DNA from: Acinetobacter populi
GTDB lineage: Bacteria; Pseudomonadota; Gammaproteobacteria; Pseudomonadales; Moraxellaceae
Assembly: GCF_002174125.1 (NCBI RefSeq)
Contig: NZ_NEXX01000005.1
Coordinates: 239,125-303,124, forward strand
Direction: 5' to 3'
DNA length: 64,000 nt
The position numbers and the translations under genes are program-made. Below the pieces are notes generated by a model. That model ran no database searches. It was not told the origin of the DNA and was given only the letters and a program-made list of their open reading frames with translations. Positions 29,147 to 38,020 of this stretch are shown here, piece by piece. Numbering within the stretch: position 1 is the stretch's first letter; every line of letters starts with the position of its first letter.

Positions 29147-30511
29147 ATGCATCTGCATATCCTGGGTATTTGTGGCACATTTATGGGTTCGTTGGCATTG
29201 CTGGCAAGAGCACTTGGACATACTGTGACAGGCAGCGACCAAAATGTTTATCCACCCATGTCGACCCAACTGGAGAATGCAGGCATTGCTTTGATGCAAG
29301 GCTATGATCGTAGCCATTTACAACCACATCCAGATTTGGTTGTTGTTGGAAATGCGATGAAACGTGGTATCGATGCTGTCGAATATATGCTTGATGCTGG
29401 TTTGCCTTATACGTCCGGACCGCAATTTCTGGCAGATCATGTATTGCAGGGCAAACATGTTTTAGGTGTGGCAGGTACTCATGGTAAAACCACGACCACA
29501 ACCATGCTAGCCTGGGTGCTGGATCAGGCGGGTTTAAATCCCGGATTTCTGATTGGTGGTGTACCGCTTGGTTTTAGTCAAAGTGCCCGTTTGGGTGGTG
29601 ATTATTTCGTGGTTGAAGCGGATGAATATGATTCGGCATTTTTTGATAAGCGTTCAAAGTTTGTACACTATCATCCACGTACAGCGATTTTAAATAATCT
29701 TGAATTTGATCATGCCGATATTTTTGATGATTTGGCTGCGATTCAAAAGCAGTTCCATCATCTGGTGCGTACGATTCCGAGCACTGGACGAATCATTGCA
29801 CCAATTAGCGAAACCAATATCGATGAAGTATTGCAAATGGGCTGCTGGACGCCTGTTGTACGGACCAGTTTACAGGCAAATGATCATGCCGAGGTTTATG
29901 CCGAATTACTTTCTGAGGATGGTAGCCACTTTAAAGTGTTGCAACATGGTCAAGTGAAAGGTGAAGTCAAATGGAGTATGACAGGGCAGCATAGTGTGGC
30001 CAATGCATTGGCAACCATTGCTGCGGCTGAACATGTCGGTGTTGAAATTGCCCAAGCCTGTGATGCCTTATCCAATTTTGGTGGTGTCAAGCGCAGAATG
30101 GAATTACTGGGTACCATTCATGGCATTGAAGTTTATGATGATTTTGCTCATCATCCGACAGCAATTGAAACCACACTCGATGGTGCGAGAAAACGCTTGG
30201 GTGAACGCCGATTGTGGGCGATCATTGAGCCACGTTCGAATACTATGCGTATGGGCAGTCATAAAGATGGCTTGGCACATTCGGCACGTCTTGCTGATGA
30301 AGTGATCTGGTATCAGCCTGCGGGTCTGGACTGGGATTTACAACCTATTGTTGATGCTGCTCCAAATCATGCTCAGGTCAGTCAGTCACTGGATGATATT
30401 ATTGCCCGTATTAAAAACGAAGCGAAAGCAGGCGATGCCGTTGTGATCATGTCGAATGGTGGTTTTGGTGGATTACATCAAAAATTGATTGCGGCATTGC
30501 AAACACCTTAA
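29147..30511 (+). CDS. mpl: UDP-MurNAc:L-Ala-gamma-D-Glu-meso-DAP ligase Mpl
   Basis: A 454-residue Mur-ligase-family enzyme that reattaches recycled murein tripeptide to UDP-MurNAc. It opens MHLHILGICGTFMGSLALLA, diagnostic of Mpl rather than MurC. The ATP loop is GTHGKTTTT (near residue 108), with VVEADEYDSAFFDKRSKF and NLEFDHADIF in the middle domain and EPRSNTMRMG in the C-terminal domain. It complements anmK, another murein-recycling gene in this window. GTGAGAAAG lies before the ATG. Confidence 0.96.
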   Translation: MHLHILGICGTFMGSLALLARALGHTVTGSDQNVYPPMSTQLENAGIALMQGYDRSHLQPHPDLVVVGNAMKRGIDAVEYMLDAGLPYTSGPQFLADHVLQGKHVLGVAGTHGKTTTTTMLAWVLDQAGLNPGFLIGGVPLGFSQSARLGGDYFVVEADEYDSAFFDKRSKFVHYHPRTAILNNLEFDHADIFDDLAAIQKQFHHLVRTIPSTGRIIAPISETNIDEVLQMGCWTPVVRTSLQANDHAEVYAELLSEDGSHFKVLQHGQVKGEVKWSMTGQHSVANALATIAAAEHVGVEIAQACDALSNFGGVKRRMELLGTIHGIEVYDDFAHHPTAIETTLDGARKRLGERRLWAIIEPRSNTMRMGSHKDGLAHSARLADEVIWYQPAGLDWDLQPIVDAAPNHAQVSQSLDDIIARIKNEAKAGDAVVIMSNGGFGGLHQKLIAALQTP

Positions 30512-30539
30512 ATCAACGACATAGGGGTAATATGATTCG

Positions 30540-31697
30540 ATGTTGTTAAACTCGGCAGCCAATGATTTCGTATTACTTGTCCCTATATGCTTGATTTTTA
30601 TTGGTGTTTTTTCGACCATATTATGGTTGCAACACCGTCATATACATTCATTATTCTGGTTAGCGATCGGTGCAGTTAGTGCCGGTGCAGGCTTGCTTGG
30701 ACAAAGTCTTGTTCCTGCTGAGGCTTTGTTTAAATGGGCCTTCTGGTTGGCATTTATTTATCTGGCGACATTTATTGCCTTAGCACAAGCCATTGCTTTA
30801 CGCTTTCATACACAGATTTCATGGTTTTTTTGCCTTGTAATACTGGTTTTAAATCAGATTGGCATATTTTATTTTTCATTTATCGATGAGCAGATTAGCG
30901 TAAGGTATGCGATTAATGGCCTGAGTATTTTTCTGATTTTTAGCCATATTTTACCTGCGCTTTATCATGCTAAAACGCGACATCAATTTGATCAATGGTT
31001 GAAAAGGTGTGCCGTTTTGATGATGGCATGTCTGTTATTCCGAGAAATTCTGCTCATTTATTTAGTGTTTAATGTCAGCCCGACCTTTAATTATAGCCAA
31101 TCCTATATCGGGTTTTTAACCCAATTTATCGGCCTGTTTTTTCAGTTGCTTTTTGCAGCTTTATTGATTGGAACAGGTATTCAGGATACCTTAATTGCCC
31201 TAGATAAAGAACGAAATTTTGATGATCTAACTGGGATTTTAAACCGCCGTTCATTCTTTGAAAAAGCCAGTCATTATCTACCGGGTGATTCAAAGCATAG
31301 CAATGTACTTTTCATGTGTGATATTGATTATTTTAAACAAGTGAATGATCAGTATGGTCATGCTGCGGGGGATCAGGTATTAAAATTTTTTGCAGATCAA
31401 CTTTCTTCTTTACTGGGTTCTAATGATTTATTTGCCAGAATAGGTGGGGAGGAGTTTGTCTGTATCTTATATGATGTCTCCCTGCCAGAGGCATTGGAGA
31501 CCATTGAAAATATACGTCATATTTTAAGTACAGAAGTCGTTTCTCCAGAAATACCGGTTCTGGTTACGGCAAGTTTTGGTGTTGTCCAGTTGAATCAATG
31601 CAATGTATTAGAAGATGCTTTGAAACATGCAGATCAGCTCATGTATCAGGCCAAACTTGCCGGACGTGATAATATTCAACATCGGTTAATAAAATAG
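30540..31697 (+). CDS. Membrane diguanylate cyclase (GGDEF)
   Basis: A 385-residue protein. The first 215 residues carry six or seven hydrophobic spans. A GGDEF domain follows (about 225-382) with DDLTGILNRRSFFEKA, CDIDYFKQVNDQYGH and an intact GGEEF signature at 302-306, so c-di-GMP synthesis is expected. The product-inhibition site, normally RxxD five residues before the signature, reads GSND here, so the Arg is absent. AGGGG precedes the ATG at 30540. It lies 28 bases after mpl. Confidence 0.92.
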   Translation: MLLNSAANDFVLLVPICLIFIGVFSTILWLQHRHIHSLFWLAIGAVSAGAGLLGQSLVPAEALFKWAFWLAFIYLATFIALAQAIALRFHTQISWFFCLVILVLNQIGIFYFSFIDEQISVRYAINGLSIFLIFSHILPALYHAKTRHQFDQWLKRCAVLMMACLLFREILLIYLVFNVSPTFNYSQSYIGFLTQFIGLFFQLLFAALLIGTGIQDTLIALDKERNFDDLTGILNRRSFFEKASHYLPGDSKHSNVLFMCDIDYFKQVNDQYGHAAGDQVLKFFADQLSSLLGSNDLFARIGGEEFVCILYDVSLPEALETIENIRHILSTEVVSPEIPVLVTASFGVVQLNQCNVLEDALKHADQLMYQAKLAGRDNIQHRLIK

Positions 31698-31709
31698 ATA
31701 TGGTTTTTT

Positions 31710-31725
31710 TGTTTCACGTGGAACA
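31710..31725. promoter_or_regulatory. parS-like ParB-binding site between convergent genes
   Basis: TGTTTCACGTGGAACA: the two half-sites are the two accepted parS variants (TGTTTCAC and its partner GTGGAACA). It sits in the 29-base gap between the diguanylate cyclase gene and the GNAT gene. Confidence 0.8.
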
Positions 31726-31726
31726 A

Positions 31727-32020
31727 TTATTCAGCATGATATAGAACATCATTAAAGCTTGAGTCGCGTCTAAACATCGCATCAGCATAAGCGCAAATCG
31801 GAATAATAGTGACATTTCTTTCCCGTGCAAAGGCAATGGCAGCATCGAATAATAACCGTGCGACACCTTGTCCACGTAATGAATCATCGACCCAAGTATG
31901 ATCAATACTAAAATGACTTGGAGTATTCCAGAAATAGGTTAATTCGGCAATTTTTTGATGATCTGGGCCATCAATAAAAAAGCTGCCATTTTGTGTGTTG
32001 TCCTGATGCTGAATGTTCAT
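31727..32020 (-). CDS. Small GNAT-type N-acetyltransferase (YjdJ/NATD1-like)
   Basis: A 97-residue compact acetyltransferase. The core IDHTWVDDSLRGQGVARLLFDAAIAFAR carries the acetyl-CoA loop (R-G-Q-G-V-A), followed by TIIPICAYADAMFRRD, matching the short GCN5-related type. The substrate is unknown. The gene is single and convergent with the diguanylate cyclase gene. Confidence 0.88.
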   Translation of the reverse strand: MNIQHQDNTQNGSFFIDGPDHQKIAELTYFWNTPSHFSIDHTWVDDSLRGQGVARLLFDAAIAFARERNVTIIPICAYADAMFRRDSSFNDVLYHAE

Positions 32021-32172
32021 TTAAAACCTATATAACAATAAAAAGTGGTTTAAACTGAAAAAATTATGGTCTCTATATTAAAAATGAGTATAAGCTGAAA
32101 TTGAATTGGTGATAAGAAAAATCTGTTTAGGCTAATTATGAAAATCGTATGATTCCTTGTTTAAGTTAAAGC

Positions 32173-32214
32173 AAAAGTTGATGTATAAAATTTAATTTTA
32201 AGGCATCAACTTTT
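32173..32214. terminator. Bidirectional hairpin terminator after iclR
   Basis: AAAAGTTGATG (32173-32183) pairs with CATCAACTTTT (32204-32214), and TAAAATT/AATTTTA extends the stem inward. It lies downstream of the minus-strand iclR gene. Confidence 0.6.
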
Positions 32215-32252
32215 TGATTTATAAAATTTAATGTTTCAATATAAGAAAATGA

Positions 32253-33062
32253 TCAATAAAGAAAATTAGAAATTTTATTGGCGGTTTCTATTACTTCCAT
32301 AGCAATTTTATTCTTAAAAGTATCTTCATCATAGGTACTAACTGGGCAACTGACGGATAAGACAGCCACCATTTCCTGTGAAAGCTGGCGATAAATGGGT
32401 GCAGCACATGCAGCAATATCGTGATTATAGTGTCCCCAACTGGTCATAGATTTTTGTGTCCGTACATAGTCTAGGCGTTTGAGTAACTCTTTTAGGTTCT
32501 TAGGGGTTAAATCTGAAAAGGTATCCCAGTCCTGAAACTTTTTATAACGTTTGCGCACTTCTGCTTCGGAAAGATTCGACAGTAATAGTTGACCAATAAC
32601 AGTTGCATGTGCAGGCCAGCGGGTACCGACATGAATATTACTGGTGAAATGTCCTACAGACTGTACATTATTAATAAAGACAATATGGGTGCCTTCTAGA
32701 ATCGATAAATGAATGGCAATTTTAATGTGATCACGCAGATCTTTCATGATCGGTGTTGAGATATCGGTAAGCGAAAGTTTGGATAAATGGTTAAAACCAA
32801 GCTCCATAACTTTAGAATCTAATGAATATGTTTTCTGTGAAGTTTTTTTCAAATAACCACAGGCTTCCAGCGTATAAATCAGACGGAATGCACTAGAACG
32901 GTTCACATCAATTAATTCTGCAATTTCTGAAATCGTCATTTCACTGGCGTGATCGTTAAAGGCTTCTAATATTGCCAGACCACGCATAAGTCCCGGAACC
33001 AAATAGCGTTCTTCGTTTTTATCGGTATCAGAATGATTAAATTCTTCAAATTGGGAGACCAT
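32253..33062 (-). CDS. IclR family transcriptional regulator
   Basis: A 269-residue regulator with an N-terminal winged helix (GLAILEAFNDHASEMTISEIAELIDVNRSSAFRLIYTLEACGYL) and a C-terminal effector domain (LRDHIKIAIHLSILEGTHIVFINN ... DIAACAAPIY ... VAVLSVSCPVS). The frame reaches 33113, but AAGGAAA favours the ATG ending at 33062. It is divergent from the catabolic operon, and three copies of one palindrome lie beside it, before the ferredoxin gene and before the porin gene. It is the obvious regulator of those genes; effector unknown, activator or repressor not determinable. Confidence 0.92.
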   Translation of the reverse strand: MVSQFEEFNHSDTDKNEERYLVPGLMRGLAILEAFNDHASEMTISEIAELIDVNRSSAFRLIYTLEACGYLKKTSQKTYSLDSKVMELGFNHLSKLSLTDISTPIMKDLRDHIKIAIHLSILEGTHIVFINNVQSVGHFTSNIHVGTRWPAHATVIGQLLLSNLSEAEVRKRYKKFQDWDTFSDLTPKNLKELLKRLDYVRTQKSMTSWGHYNHDIAACAAPIYRQLSQEMVAVLSVSCPVSTYDEDTFKNKIAMEVIETANKISNFLY

Positions 33063-33143
33063 GGATAAAAATTTCCTTAATGGTTGATTGATTTGATTTG
33101 GTGCATGAGGCACCTTTTTTTAACATTAAAAACAGTATCTATA

Positions 33144-33159
33144 ATTTTATATATAAAAC
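33144..33159. promoter_or_regulatory. Putative IclR operator, copy 1
   Basis: ATTTTATATATAAAAC is a 16-bp near-perfect palindrome, 82 bases upstream of the iclR start. Compare the copies at 33292 and 47098. Confidence 0.55.
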
Positions 33160-33291
33160 TTTTTTTAGCTTGCAAAATATGTAACATAATATTTCATTTT
33201 CTATATATGTTTGAATTATATGTATATCTATTTATTGACATAAAAATAATATGGGGTTTATGCTCTAGTTATGTTTTACGGATTAAATAGT

Positions 33292-33307
33292 GTTTTGTAT
33301 ATAAAAC
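33292..33307. promoter_or_regulatory. Putative IclR operator, copy 2
   Basis: GTTTTGTATATAAAAC is a palindrome ending 17 bases before the ferredoxin start codon, where it would overlap the promoter or leader of the catabolic operon. Confidence 0.6.
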
Positions 33308-33324
33308 ATTTTGAGGGTTAAAGT

Positions 33325-33633
33325 ATGAGCTGGATTTCTGTCTGCAATGTTGATGATGTGAATGAAGATCAACCAAAAGCAATAGAAATTAATGACAAAA
33401 AAATTGGTGTTTTTTTGCTCGAAGATAATTTCTATGCGATAGAAAATGTTTGTCCTCATGCTTATGCACTTTTGACAGAAGGTTTTATTGAAGACCAGAG
33501 CGTTGAATGTCCGTTGCATGAAGCAATCTTTGATATCCCATCAGGCGAGCTGAAAAGTGGACCGGGATGCCGAAATCTATGTACTTACCCTGTTCGCGTT
33601 GAAGGACAGGATGTCCAAATTCAGTTGAATTAA
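33325..33633 (+). CDS. Rieske [2Fe-2S] ferredoxin of an oxygenase system
   Basis: A 102-residue soluble Rieske protein. Cluster ligands are Cys43 and His45 (CPH) and Cys62 and His65 (CPLH), the C-x-H...C-x2-H pattern of dioxygenase ferredoxins. It would carry electrons from the reductase at 36764 to the oxygenase at 33961. The protein is acidic and lacks a signal peptide. It is the first gene of the operon. Confidence 0.93.
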   Translation: MSWISVCNVDDVNEDQPKAIEINDKKIGVFLLEDNFYAIENVCPHAYALLTEGFIEDQSVECPLHEAIFDIPSGELKSGPGCRNLCTYPVRVEGQDVQIQLN

Positions 33634-33648
33634 GAAGGAGTGGATTTA

Positions 33649-33948
33649 ATGAAAGCATTTAATCAAAAACTGGCAATGTGGATGAATCCGACGCCTTCAA
33701 AAGAAGCCGGGATTAATAATATTCAAATTCCGGGACAAGTCGAACATTTGATTTGGCAAACCCGATACAAAGAACCTTCTTCTTACGAACAAGATATGGT
33801 CCAACAACTGATTCAGGCTTTTAGCACAGGGGTGACTGAACTTGATCAACTGGTGAATCAACTGAATCAACAGGGTTTTCGTCAGGAATCGGGTGAATCA
33901 TGGACCGTCGAACAGTTTAGTGAAGAAATGCAGCGTTTGGGTTATTAA
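33649..33948 (+). CDS. Small recombinase-like HTH-type protein in the oxygenase operon
   Basis: A 99-residue protein. The second half (TELDQLVNQLNQQGFRQESGESWTVEQFSEEMQRLGY) resembles the helix-turn-helix of the recombinase domain, with the N-Q-x-G and W-T landmarks. Small proteins of this kind are found beside Rieske oxygenases but have no proven role. AAGGAG at 33635-33640 selects the ATG at 33649; a GTG at 33640 would add three codons. The gap to the ferredoxin stop is 15 bases, and the next gene starts 13 bases on. Confidence 0.7.
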   Translation: MKAFNQKLAMWMNPTPSKEAGINNIQIPGQVEHLIWQTRYKEPSSYEQDMVQQLIQAFSTGVTELDQLVNQLNQQGFRQESGESWTVEQFSEEMQRLGY

Positions 33949-33960
33949 GGGGTAAGGATA

Positions 33961-35034
33961 ATGAATATGCAAGCCAATATCGAAACTGATGTAGCAAGCT
34001 ATCTGGATCTGGGTTTAAGAGATCAATGGCATCCGGTACTTTCAAGTTGGGAAGTGGGGGCAAATCCTGTTGGGATTACCCGTCTGGGTGAGAATATTGT
34101 GGTGTGGCGTGATACCGATGGAAAAATCCATGCACTTGAAGATCGCTGTCCGCATCGTGGTGCCCGTTTGTCTTTGGGCTGGAATCTTGGCGATCGCATC
34201 GCTTGCTGGTACCACGGTGTTGAAGTCAATGCCGAAGGTACAGTAGCCGATGTGCCGGCCGTACATGCGTGCCCGTTGAAAGGCAGCCAGTGTGTAAAAA
34301 GTTATCCTGTTATTGAAAAACATGATGCAATTTTTATCTGGTTTGGTATTGATCCCAATGAAGCACCCCAAGATTTACATTTCCCCGAACAATTGGCAAG
34401 TGAGGAATGGAGTGCTTTCCTGTGTCAGGCAGACTGGAAAGTTAATCATCAATATGCCATCGATAATGTAATGGATCCTATGCACGGTACTTATTTGCAT
34501 TGTACCTCGCATTCTATGGCAGAAGGTGAACGTACCGCAGAAATGAAACATCGCACCACCAAAGATGGTTTTATTTTTGAGAAGGAAGGTCAGACTGGCG
34601 TCAATTTTGACTGGGTGGAATATGGTAATACCGGTGCTAGCTGGCTCAGACTTTCTATTCCTTACCGTAAAGAGTTTGGTCCGGGTGGTGTGTTCTGGAT
34701 TGTCGGCTTTGCAACCCCAATTGATGCCAATAATACCCGTGTTTTCTTTTGGAGATGTCGTCAGGTTACTGGCTGGCAACGTCATGTATGGCGGTTTATG
34801 TATCGCAACCATCTGGAAAAATTACATTGGGATGTGCTGGAACAAGACCGCATTATTCTGGAAAACCTTGCACCGAATGCACGTCAGCATGAGTTTTTAT
34901 ATCAGCATGATGTGGGCTTGTCACGGTTACGTCGCTTAATGAAAAAAGAAGCTGAAAAGCAATTGAAAAAAATTGCTGCCTTAGAGACAGCTTCTGCTGA
35001 GCTGATCCCGATGCAGGACGCTGCTCATGTCTGA
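33961..35034 (+). CDS. Rieske non-heme iron oxygenase, large subunit
   Basis: A 357-residue oxygenase. Rieske ligands Cys63/His65 (CPHRGA) and Cys82/His85 (CWYHG) are in the N-terminal domain. The catalytic domain has N169, bridging D172, H175 and H180 (DNVMDPMHGTYLH), with a later Asp in LEQDRIILENL as the likely third iron ligand. This is the single-component alpha type (no beta subunit gene). Expected chemistry is ring dihydroxylation or demethylation using the neighbouring ferredoxin and reductase. The substrate is not evident. A lysine-rich tail (330-340) precedes the stop, which overlaps the next gene by 8 bases. Confidence 0.93.
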   Translation: MNMQANIETDVASYLDLGLRDQWHPVLSSWEVGANPVGITRLGENIVVWRDTDGKIHALEDRCPHRGARLSLGWNLGDRIACWYHGVEVNAEGTVADVPAVHACPLKGSQCVKSYPVIEKHDAIFIWFGIDPNEAPQDLHFPEQLASEEWSAFLCQADWKVNHQYAIDNVMDPMHGTYLHCTSHSMAEGERTAEMKHRTTKDGFIFEKEGQTGVNFDWVEYGNTGASWLRLSIPYRKEFGPGGVFWIVGFATPIDANNTRVFFWRCRQVTGWQRHVWRFMYRNHLEKLHWDVLEQDRIILENLAPNARQHEFLYQHDVGLSRLRRLMKKEAEKQLKKIAALETASAELIPMQDAAHV

Positions 35035-35794
35035 TTATACACAATTGTTGCAAGGCAAAAAAATTATTGTCACCGGCGCAGCACGTGGTCTGGGACATAG
35101 TTTTGCAGAAGCGATTGCACAGGCGGGTGCTGAGGTTGTAATGGCAGATATTTTAACCGATGTCTTGCAATCTGAAGTAGAGCTTTTGCAGGAAAAAGGT
35201 TTGCCTGTGTCTGGCACCAGTTTGGATTTGGCCAATCAGGATTCTATTTGTGCTGCGGTTGATTTTGCACAGGAAAAAATGTCCGGTATTGACGGACTAA
35301 TCAATTGTGCAGCCCTTGCAACAGGTGTTGGTGGTAAGGACATGATGGATTATGACAGTGATTTATGGGATCGAGTCATGACCGTAAATGTCAAAGGTAC
35401 CTGGTTGATGACTCAGGCTTGCGTTCCTTATTTAAAGCAAAGCAAGGCTGGAAAAATTGTCAATATTGCCTCTGATACGGCACTTTGGGGTGCACCTAAG
35501 CTCATGGCATATGTTGCCAGTAAGGGTGCAATTTTGTCTATGACACGCTCCATGGCAAGAGAATTGGGTGAATTTAATATTTGTGTGAATACCATTTCTC
35601 CGGGATTAACGCTGGTTGAAGCCACTGAATATGTGCCGGAACAACGGCATCAGCAGTATGTCACCGGGCGGGCAATTCAGCGTCCTCAGCATCCTGATGA
35701 TTTGAACGGCACAGCTTTATATTTGTTATCAGATTTAGCATCGTTTGTTACTGGACAGAATATTCCGGTGAATGGTGGTTTCGTCTTTAATTAA
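35027..35794 (+). CDS. SDR family oxidoreductase (dihydrodiol-dehydrogenase-like position)
   Basis: A 255-residue classical short-chain dehydrogenase. The cofactor loop is TGAARGLG (16-23), then NCAA near 93; catalytic S149 and Y162-x3-K166 are intact. It overlaps the oxygenase stop by 8 bases, so the two are translationally coupled. By position it would oxidise the cis-diol made by the oxygenase to a catechol, but the substrate is inferred only from context. Confidence 0.9.
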   Translation: MSDYTQLLQGKKIIVTGAARGLGHSFAEAIAQAGAEVVMADILTDVLQSEVELLQEKGLPVSGTSLDLANQDSICAAVDFAQEKMSGIDGLINCAALATGVGGKDMMDYDSDLWDRVMTVNVKGTWLMTQACVPYLKQSKAGKIVNIASDTALWGAPKLMAYVASKGAILSMTRSMARELGEFNICVNTISPGLTLVEATEYVPEQRHQQYVTGRAIQRPQHPDDLNGTALYLLSDLASFVTGQNIPVNGGFVFN

Positions 35795-35805
35795 GGAGAT
35801 TACCG

Positions 35806-36735
35806 ATGATTACGGGAATCGAAATTTTAAAATTTGGTGTAGAAGATCGCACACTAGCACAAAAATTTTTAACGGATTTTGGTTTAAAAGCAGCGTCCTC
35901 TGATCTTGATGGTGCAGATTTATTCCAGACGCAAAATGGTAGCAAACTTTATCTGTTTGATATTGACGATGCACGCTTACCTGCGGCAATTGAGGCAGGT
36001 TCAACCTTACGTGAAGTCGTATGGGGCGTAGAGTCTGCCGAAGATCTCACAGATTTGGCAAAAAATCTTCAGGCTGTGCAGGGCTTTCAACACACAGACA
36101 ACATGGTGCAATGTCTAGATCCCAATGGCATGACCATTACTTTTCAGCCCTCTATTGTCAAAGCAGTACCGGAACTTAAAGCAGAAGGGATTAATCAGTA
36201 CGGCAGAATTGAGCGCATTAATGCAGCCAGTCCAGTCTATGAACAAGGTGATCCTATTTCGATTGGCCATGTGGTGTTTTTTACTCCGGATTTAGCCAAA
36301 ACAGAGAACTTTTATAAAGAAAAGTTAGGTTTCTTTCTTTCAGATGCCTACAAAGATCGTGGTGCTTTTTTACGTTGTCGTGGCACAGGTTATCACCATG
36401 ATTTGTTTTTATTATCAGTTCCCAATAAACCCGCCGGTTTAAATCATGTGGCTTTTGTGGTGCGGGATATTCACGAAGTGATTGGTGGTGGTTTGAATAT
36501 GAATCGTGCCAAATGGTCAACCTTTATTGGCCCGGGTCGTCATCCGATTTCTTCTGCATATTTCTGGTATGTGCATTCACCTTTAGGTGGTGCTTTTGAA
36601 TATTACACCAATGATGATTATCTGACAGAAGAATGGCAGCCCCGTGTCGAGGAACATCGTCTGGAATTGTTTACAGAGTGGGCAATTGAAGGTGGTCTGG
36701 ACCACGATACACGTCGTCAGATCAAAGTGGGTTAA
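35806..36735 (+). CDS. VOC-family extradiol ring-cleavage dioxygenase
   Basis: A 309-residue two-domain type I extradiol dioxygenase. The iron ligands are present in the C-terminal half: H155 (IGHVVFF), H214 (LNHVAFVV) and E265 (GGAFEYY). The signature from H246 to E265, with Y252 and P259 in between, fits the ring-cleavage consensus. It would open a catechol next to its hydroxyls. GGAG precedes the ATG. It sits 11 bases after the SDR gene. Confidence 0.92.
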   Translation: MITGIEILKFGVEDRTLAQKFLTDFGLKAASSDLDGADLFQTQNGSKLYLFDIDDARLPAAIEAGSTLREVVWGVESAEDLTDLAKNLQAVQGFQHTDNMVQCLDPNGMTITFQPSIVKAVPELKAEGINQYGRIERINAASPVYEQGDPISIGHVVFFTPDLAKTENFYKEKLGFFLSDAYKDRGAFLRCRGTGYHHDLFLLSVPNKPAGLNHVAFVVRDIHEVIGGGLNMNRAKWSTFIGPGRHPISSAYFWYVHSPLGGAFEYYTNDDYLTEEWQPRVEEHRLELFTEWAIEGGLDHDTRRQIKVG

Positions 36736-36763
36736 TGCACAGATGAGTCAGGAGGGGGAAGCT

Positions 36764-37975
36764 ATGGAAAGAGTAGTTGTCATTGGTGCCGGACAGGCAG
36801 CAGGCTGGGCAGTATATACGCTTAGACAACAAGGGTTCGATGGAGAAATTCATGTCGTTTCTAATGAAGACATGGCATTTTATGAACGCCCACCCTTATC
36901 GAAACAAGTGCTGGCAAAAGAAGCAAGTTACGACAGTTTAAATTTATTCTCACCTGAACAGGTACAGGCCTTTTCAATTGAATGGCATAAACCTGATGTA
37001 GCCATTGAAATTGACCGTAACAGTAAGCAGGTCGTGCTACAAAGTGGCAAGGTTTTGCCTTATGACAAGTTATTAATTGCCACAGGCAGTCGGGCGCGTA
37101 TTCCAGTTCAGACCTGGCAATTTATGCCGAATGTGGTGACTTTGCGTAACGTACAAGATTGTGAGCGCTTGGCAGCGATTTTTGAAAAATCGGACAACAT
37201 TGCCATTATTGGTGGTGGCTGGATTGGACTGGAAATTGCGGCAACCGGAAGGAAACAGGGCAAAAATGTGCATTTGTTTGAATATGGCGAACGTTTATGT
37301 GCACGCAGTGTTAGTCCGGAAGTTTCAGCATTTTTAAAACAGATACATGAAGCACAAGGCATACATATTCATTTGAATTGCCAAAAACTGCATCTGATTG
37401 AAACCTCACAACAGAAAATCGAAATTTCAGAAAGTGATTTACAGGCCCAGACATTTGATTGTGTGGTGGTGGGTGCTGGTGCAGAGATTGCCAAGGAATT
37501 AGCCAGTAATGCTGGTTTGGATGTGAAAGATGGCATTGTGGTGAACCACTTTGGGCAAACCTCGGATCAGGATATTTATGCCGCTGGTGATGTCGCAATT
37601 CATCCGACCTTGGGATTTTGTATTCAATCTTGGGCAAATGCACAAAATCAAGCCATTGCCGCAGCCAAATCTATGCTGGGTATGGCAACTGAATATAGCG
37701 ATATTCCGTGGTTATGGTCGGATCAATACCATTTCAACATACAGATTTTAGGTACATATCAGCCAGAGAAAGTACAAACACTGGTGATACGTAAAACAGA
37801 TGATTCGCAAATAAGTTATTTGTATCTTGATGAAAATCAAAAACTTATAAACTTGATCGCGGTGAATGATTCTAAACTTGTCAAGCTTGCGAAACGCTGG
37901 ATGCAAGCTGGAACACATTTAGATCCCGAGCAATTAGAAAATCCAGAATTTAATGTCATGAAATTAAAACCATAA
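36764..37975 (+). CDS. FAD-dependent ferredoxin reductase
   Basis: A 403-residue pyridine-nucleotide disulfide-type reductase. The N-terminal FAD fold is VVVIGAGQAAGWAVYTLR, with the ERPPLSK segment near 44. The NAD(P)H fold is IAIIGGGWIGLEIAATG near 146, and DIYAAGDVA binds FAD near 275. It would reduce the Rieske ferredoxin with NAD(P)H. The frame opens far upstream within the VOC gene, but GGAGGGGG at 36751-36758 fixes the ATG at 36764. Confidence 0.92.
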   Translation: MERVVVIGAGQAAGWAVYTLRQQGFDGEIHVVSNEDMAFYERPPLSKQVLAKEASYDSLNLFSPEQVQAFSIEWHKPDVAIEIDRNSKQVVLQSGKVLPYDKLLIATGSRARIPVQTWQFMPNVVTLRNVQDCERLAAIFEKSDNIAIIGGGWIGLEIAATGRKQGKNVHLFEYGERLCARSVSPEVSAFLKQIHEAQGIHIHLNCQKLHLIETSQQKIEISESDLQAQTFDCVVVGAGAEIAKELASNAGLDVKDGIVVNHFGQTSDQDIYAAGDVAIHPTLGFCIQSWANAQNQAIAAAKSMLGMATEYSDIPWLWSDQYHFNIQILGTYQPEKVQTLVIRKTDDSQISYLYLDENQKLINLIAVNDSKLVKLAKRWMQAGTHLDPEQLENPEFNVMKLKP

Positions 37976-38020
37976 GCATCAAATTCTGAATTTTTGAGCC
38001 AGGTTGAAGGATAGATAGAT

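Noticed and set aside
36644..36763. Longer ferredoxin reductase start inside the extradiol dioxygenase gene
   Set aside because: The extra residues have no homology, and a strong GGAGGGGG precedes the ATG at 36764.
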